From the NCBI RefSeq assembly GCF_019891395.1, contig NZ_CP078143.1:2369001-2433000 (forward strand): a DNA stretch of 64,000 bases. Direction: 5' to 3'. Of the stretch, positions 61,518 through 64,000 are shown one piece after another (the first letter of the stretch is position 1; each line of letters opens with the position of its first letter). The translations under genes and the position numbers were made by a program. The notes under the pieces are model-generated. The model saw only the letters and a list, made by a program, of their open reading frames with translations. It was not told the origin of the DNA and did not search any database. Origin of the DNA: Nitratireductor kimnyeongensis (GTDB taxonomy: Bacteria; Pseudomonadota; Alphaproteobacteria; Rhizobiales; Rhizobiaceae).

Positions 61518-62674
61518 CGCACCACCCTCAGCTGCCGCGCATCGGCGGCGGTGCTGGCATAGAGCCGGTCAAGCGGCGTTGCCGTCAGGAACGGGTCCGG
61601 CGCGATAGCACTCGGGCAATGGTGCACGATCTCGAAATCGCCATCGGCACGGGTGCGGCCGATATGAGCGTGGAGACTGACGTGATTGGTCGCAGGGTCG
61701 ACGCGCAGCGAGCCAAGCGGAGTTGCCGTCCCGTGATCGCGCACGGCTTCCAGAACGCTCTGCGCATCGTCGCTTCCGGTGCGGCGGATTGCATCGGCAA
61801 TCATCACCACGGCGGCATAGGCCTGTACAAAAAATGCGTCCGCCACCTGCGTGGGGTTCTCGGCTTTCATCCGGGCGGCAAAGCGGTCATTCCCTTCGCT
61901 TGCCAGCGCCCGGAAATAGCTCGATACGGTGTATTGTCCCTCGGCGATGGTGCCGAGCCGCGTGGTCTCGTTCTCACATAGATTGCAGCTTACCACCGGG
62001 CAGTTTTCCGGCAGGAAAGCCGGATCTTCCTTCCCGAGCGTCTGATAGGCGGCGAGGAAAGCGTATGAGGAATTGCCGATCAGATTGTTTAGGATGAAAT
62101 CCGGACGCTTTTCGCGGATTTCATCAATCAGATGCCCAATGTCATGATCGCCGATAGGCACGTAGCGTTCGCCCAGAACGCTACCGCCGGAGCGGGTCAG
62201 CACATCGCGCGCAATGCGATTGGTTTCCCACCCCCAGATATAGTTCGCGCCCGCCAGGAAACCCCGCGCGCCAAAGCGTGGCACGATATAATCGAGCAAC
62301 GGCACGAGCTGCTGGTTGGCGCAGGCGGCGATATAGACGAGGTTTTCCGAGACCTCGAAGCCCTCATAGACACATGGATACCATAGAAGGGCGTCGAGTT
62401 TTTCGACGACCGGGATCACCTCCTTGCGGCTCCATGAGGTGGTGCAGCCGACAATGTGCTGTGCGCCCGTCTGGCGGATCAGGTCGCGGCAGAGTTCCGC
62501 ATAGCGGTCGGCATTGCCCTTCGGGTCGGCGTGGTGGGCTTCAAGCCGGAAGGGGTAGCTCTCATCGGCGTTGATGTCGGTCACTGCCGCCAGCGCACCA
62601 AAATAGCCCTGTTCCGCCGGGCGGCTATAGCCGCCGGATCGCGAAAACAGAACGCCGATCGAATAAGTGTTCAC
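61514..62674 (-). CDS. amiC: AmiC-like amide sensor / transporter substrate-binding domain protein
   Basis: 386 residues from the GTG at 62674, chosen because GGGGAA lies upstream at the right distance and upstream codons fall in the leader hairpin. No signal peptide, so cytoplasmic, as for AmiC. Type I periplasmic-binding fold of the amide/urea group (YSIGVLFSRSGGYSRPAEQGYFGA, GCTTSWSRKEVIPVVEKLDALLWYPCVYEGFEVSENLVY). AmiC binds short amides and sequesters AmiR; the amiR-like gene overlaps its end. First gene of a seven-gene operon. Confidence 0.88.
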   Translation of the reverse strand: MNTYSIGVLFSRSGGYSRPAEQGYFGALAAVTDINADESYPFRLEAHHADPKGNADRYAELCRDLIRQTGAQHIVGCTTSWSRKEVIPVVEKLDALLWYPCVYEGFEVSENLVYIAACANQQLVPLLDYIVPRFGARGFLAGANYIWGWETNRIARDVLTRSGGSVLGERYVPIGDHDIGHLIDEIREKRPDFILNNLIGNSSYAFLAAYQTLGKEDPAFLPENCPVVSCNLCENETTRLGTIAEGQYTVSSYFRALASEGNDRFAARMKAENPTQVADAFFVQAYAAVVMIADAIRRTGSDDAQSVLEAVRDHGTATPLGSLRVDPATNHVSLHAHIGRTRADGDFEIVHHCPSAIAPDPFLTATPLDRLYASTAADARQLRVVR

Positions 62675-62685
62675 ACTCGTTCCCC

Positions 62686-62733
62686 AAAACGCAAAGGGCC
62701 CCGGCGGGAACAACAATATTCCCGGCGAGGCCC
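62686..62733 (-). terminator. Leader terminator hairpin upstream of amiC (candidate antitermination target)
   Basis: On the minus strand a long stem spans 62733-62696: outer GGGCC/GGCCC, then a nearly continuous inner stem ending GGGAA/TTCCC around an 8-base loop, with one mismatch and one G-T pair. It is followed by TTTGCGTTTT (62695-62686). It stands between the promoter and the amiC start codon, where an ANTAR-controlled terminator is expected. The two A-xx-G hexaloop hairpins typical of ANTAR targets were not clearly resolved. Confidence 0.65.
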
Positions 62734-62759
62734 AGATGCCAAAATCTTATTATGGCTTA

Positions 62760-62787
62760 AGCCTAGCTGGCGAAACGAAACTGTCAA
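62760..62787 (-). promoter_or_regulatory. Promoter of the amiC-amiR-ABC-amidase operon
   Basis: On the minus strand, TTGACA (62787-62782) is followed after 16 bases by TAGGCT (62765-62760). This would give a leader of about 80 bases that contains the terminator hairpin. The -10 is imperfect. Confidence 0.5.
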
Positions 62788-63040
62788 GCCATGTGAGCAG
62801 GATGATTTTATCGCTCGTTTCACGCGCGCGAAAATAGGGATCAGGCGAGGGCAGAACCAATTTCACTCGTCTTCAATGATAATTTATTGACAAAATGTTT
62901 GGAAATGTTTTCTTTTGCCGGCAGGGCCGCTCACGAATGCGCGGAAACCATGCGTCTCCCAACAGTCTGGTCTAAAGACTAGGGCCAGCCGCAGCCGGGT
63001 TCAATGGGTTTTTGGGCCTGTCCTTCAGATTGGAGTTTCT
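62788..63040. other. Intergenic region between the amiC promoter and the second peptide ATPase gene
   Basis: With the leader this makes about 366 bases without a gene. AT-rich tracts near 62870-62910 (AATTTATTGACAAAATG includes a TTGACA) may hold the plus-strand promoter for the downstream ATPase gene. TGGAG lies five bases before that start. No repeat was recognised. Confidence 0.4.

Positions 63041-64000
<960 letters not shown>

Noticed and set aside
62720..62745. GGC-ATCTGG-GCC as an ANTAR hexaloop hairpin
   Set aside because: The loop has A at position 1 but T at position 4 where G is expected, and the stem is only 3 bp; not listed as a site.

Overview
The window reads as a chromosomal stretch of a GC-rich alphaproteobacterium of the order Rhizobiales, most like the Phyllobacteriaceae (Nitratireductor, Mesorhizobium, Aquamicrobium). 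This rests on the C4-type 5-aminolevulinate synthase, the many solute-binding-protein transporters (tricarboxylate, TRAP, sugar, amino-acid and peptide types), the style of the tRNA-Gly(CCC), small Rhizobiales-type hypothetical proteins and a degenerate intergenic element of rhizobial type. The genus is an inference. I see no IS, phage, CRISPR array or rRNA.

Layout. 0-6.6 kb: a catabolic cluster around C4 or aspartate-like compounds (maleate isomerase/Asp-Glu racemase family, HpcH/HpaI aldolase, TctC-type binding protein, GntR regulator, PLP aminotransferase, LysR regulator, aspartate dehydrogenase). 7-11.1 kb: a LuxR-type regulator divergent from a 900-residue autotransporter. 11.3-22 kb: housekeeping genes, namely tRNA-Gly(CCC), a MATE exporter, pyrD, small conserved proteins, a LuxR-type response regulator facing a hybrid kinase fused to a sodium/solute symporter domain (CrbS/CrbR-like), mscL and hemA. 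22-27.5 kb: a MarR regulator divergent from the three-gene N-acetylglutaminylglutamine amide (NAGGN) osmoprotectant operon. 27.5-33.6 kb: an orphan amino-acid binding protein, a class V aminotransferase divergent from an Lrp regulator, an MFS exporter, and a RidA plus FAD amino-acid oxidase pair. 33.8-40.8 kb: a complete sugar ABC operon with its LacI repressor and a Gfo/Idh/MocA dehydrogenase, preceded by two palindromic LacI operators. 40.8-42.1 kb: sparse, with short hypothetical genes. 42.1-45.8 kb: a form II CoxSLM molybdenum hydroxylase. 45.8-51.8 kb: a TRAP transporter operon carrying a creatininase-family amidohydrolase and an M20 peptidase, with a divergent LysR. 51.8-54.6 kb: diguanylate cyclase, TauE/SafE permease, cold-shock gene. 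54.6-62.8 kb: a long minus-strand operon amiC-amiR-permease-permease-binding protein-acetamidase/formamidase-fused ABC ATPase. At 63 kb a second fused peptide ABC ATPase starts on the plus strand and leaves the window.

The most interesting unit is the 54.6-62.8 kb operon. An AmiC-like ligand sensor and an ANTAR antiterminator (AmiR-like) are its first genes, and between a good promoter and the amiC start codon lies a strong terminator-like hairpin with a T-rich tail. This suggests that amide-controlled antitermination governs an entire peptide-type ABC importer plus an amidase, including the regulators themselves.

Most transport and catabolic clusters here sit beside their own regulator, and several of the intervening regions contain clear inverted repeats. 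These repeats are listed as candidate operators; none is proven.
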